Positions 6,297-6,516 of a stretch of DNA of 6,516 nt are shown piece by piece. Source of the stretch: Thermoplasmatota archaeon (lineage in GTDB: Archaea > Thermoplasmatota > E2 > DHVEG-1); NCBI GenBank assembly GCA_018824925.1, contig JAHJFH010000129.1:1-6516 (forward strand), given 5' to 3'. How positions within the stretch are numbered: the first letter of the stretch is position 1; each line of letters opens with the position of its first letter. Made by a program: the position numbers and the translations under genes. The notes under the pieces were generated by a model that saw only the letters and a program-made list of their open reading frames with translations, was not told the origin of the DNA and made no database searches.

Positions 6297-6516
6297 AACC
6301 TGAGATTTTCAATTCTCCTTCAATTTCTTTCAAAGTCATCTCAACAGCTTTGGGAACAGCCATTTCGATTTTTTTACTCAATTTTTCACTAAACTCGCAA
6401 GGTATATTTTTCATCAATATTCCAATAATTATAATTTCTTTTGGTATCTGATCTTCTCCAAGTTTTTTCGCCATCGTTATTGCTTCTTGTAAGGATACAT
6501 CGTGGGGGTTACATGA
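6295..6516 (-). CDS. [NiFe]-hydrogenase maturation protease, HycI/HyaD family (C-terminal fragment)
   Basis: An open frame enters from the right edge and ends at a TGA at 6295-6297, giving 73 C-terminal residues. It was found by translating the strand directly. The fragment begins SCNPHDVSLQEAI, followed by a short helix, the beta strand IPKEIIIIGI, an FSEKLSK segment and the helix VPKAVEMTLKEIE. This matches the end of HycI/HyaD/HybD endopeptidases, where a histidine before a 'xSL' helix (here H5 of the fragment) is a nickel-sensing metal ligand, and a 'VxxxGI' strand and 'SxxVxxAxPxxVExxL' helix follow. Such proteases trim the C-terminus of the hydrogenase large subunit after nickel insertion. 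The N-terminal part with the other metal ligands is outside the window. The call rests on a short, moderately conserved stretch. The neighbouring MvhD gene, 11 bases downstream, supports it. Confidence 0.75.
   Translation of the reverse strand, partial: SCNPHDVSLQEAITMAKKLGEDQIPKEIIIIGILMKNIPCEFSEKLSKKIEMAVPKAVEMTLKEIEGELKISG

Noticed and set aside
1..6516. Search for tRNA or rRNA genes, CRISPR arrays, insertion sequences and tandem repeats.
   Set aside because: The window is almost entirely coding, with no intergenic gap above 11 bases. The only notable repeat is the 68-bp pair within the mvhD genes.

Overview
The window is one compact, AT-rich, minus-strand gene cluster. Nine coding regions are visible, the first and last cut by the window edges. 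Transcription runs from right to left, with neighbours overlapping by a few bases or separated by 2 to 11 bases. I see no internal promoter, terminator, RNA gene, mobile element or CRISPR array. The gene content (HdrA, MvhD, Flox-type subunits, a [NiFe]-hydrogenase maturation protease) points to a strict anaerobe that uses flavin-based electron bifurcation. An archaeon fits best, but anaerobic bacteria also carry hdr-flox loci, so the lineage is an inference.

In transcription order: the C-terminal end of a HycI/HyaD-type hydrogenase maturation protease (6295-6516); an MvhD-like [2Fe-2S] protein (5861-6283); a GlcD/D-lactate-dehydrogenase-type FAD-linked oxidase (4434-5864); a fusion of a GlpC/HdrC-like 4Fe-4S domain, two further ferredoxin 4Fe-4S motifs and a C-terminal MvhD domain (3442-4431); a second stand-alone MvhD (3009-3470, start uncertain); two related dicluster 4Fe-4S proteins matching FloxC/FloxB (2032-3015 and 995-2020); an NAD(P)H-oxidoreductase subunit matching FloxA (159-998); and the first 49 residues of HdrA (1-148), which runs off the left edge.

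The working model is a branched electron hub around HdrA. MvhD proteins normally link an electron-donating module to the bifurcating flavoprotein HdrA. Here three MvhD domains lie in 6.5 kb, each next to a different module: a probable [NiFe] hydrogenase (implied by the maturation protease), a 2-hydroxyacid dehydrogenase (GlcD-like protein plus the fusion), and the NAD(P)H-linked FloxABC module. The locus could therefore let one HdrA exchange electrons among H2, a hydroxyacid such as lactate or glycolate, NAD(P)H and ferredoxin. This would be an Hdr-based counterpart of the Etf-based bifurcating lactate dehydrogenases. The family assignments are well supported by motifs. The joint complex, the substrate and the direction of flow are inference.

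The two stand-alone MvhD genes share a perfect 68-bp segment within otherwise diverged sequence (about 60% protein identity beyond it). The second of them lacks an ATG, GTG or TTG at the expected start.
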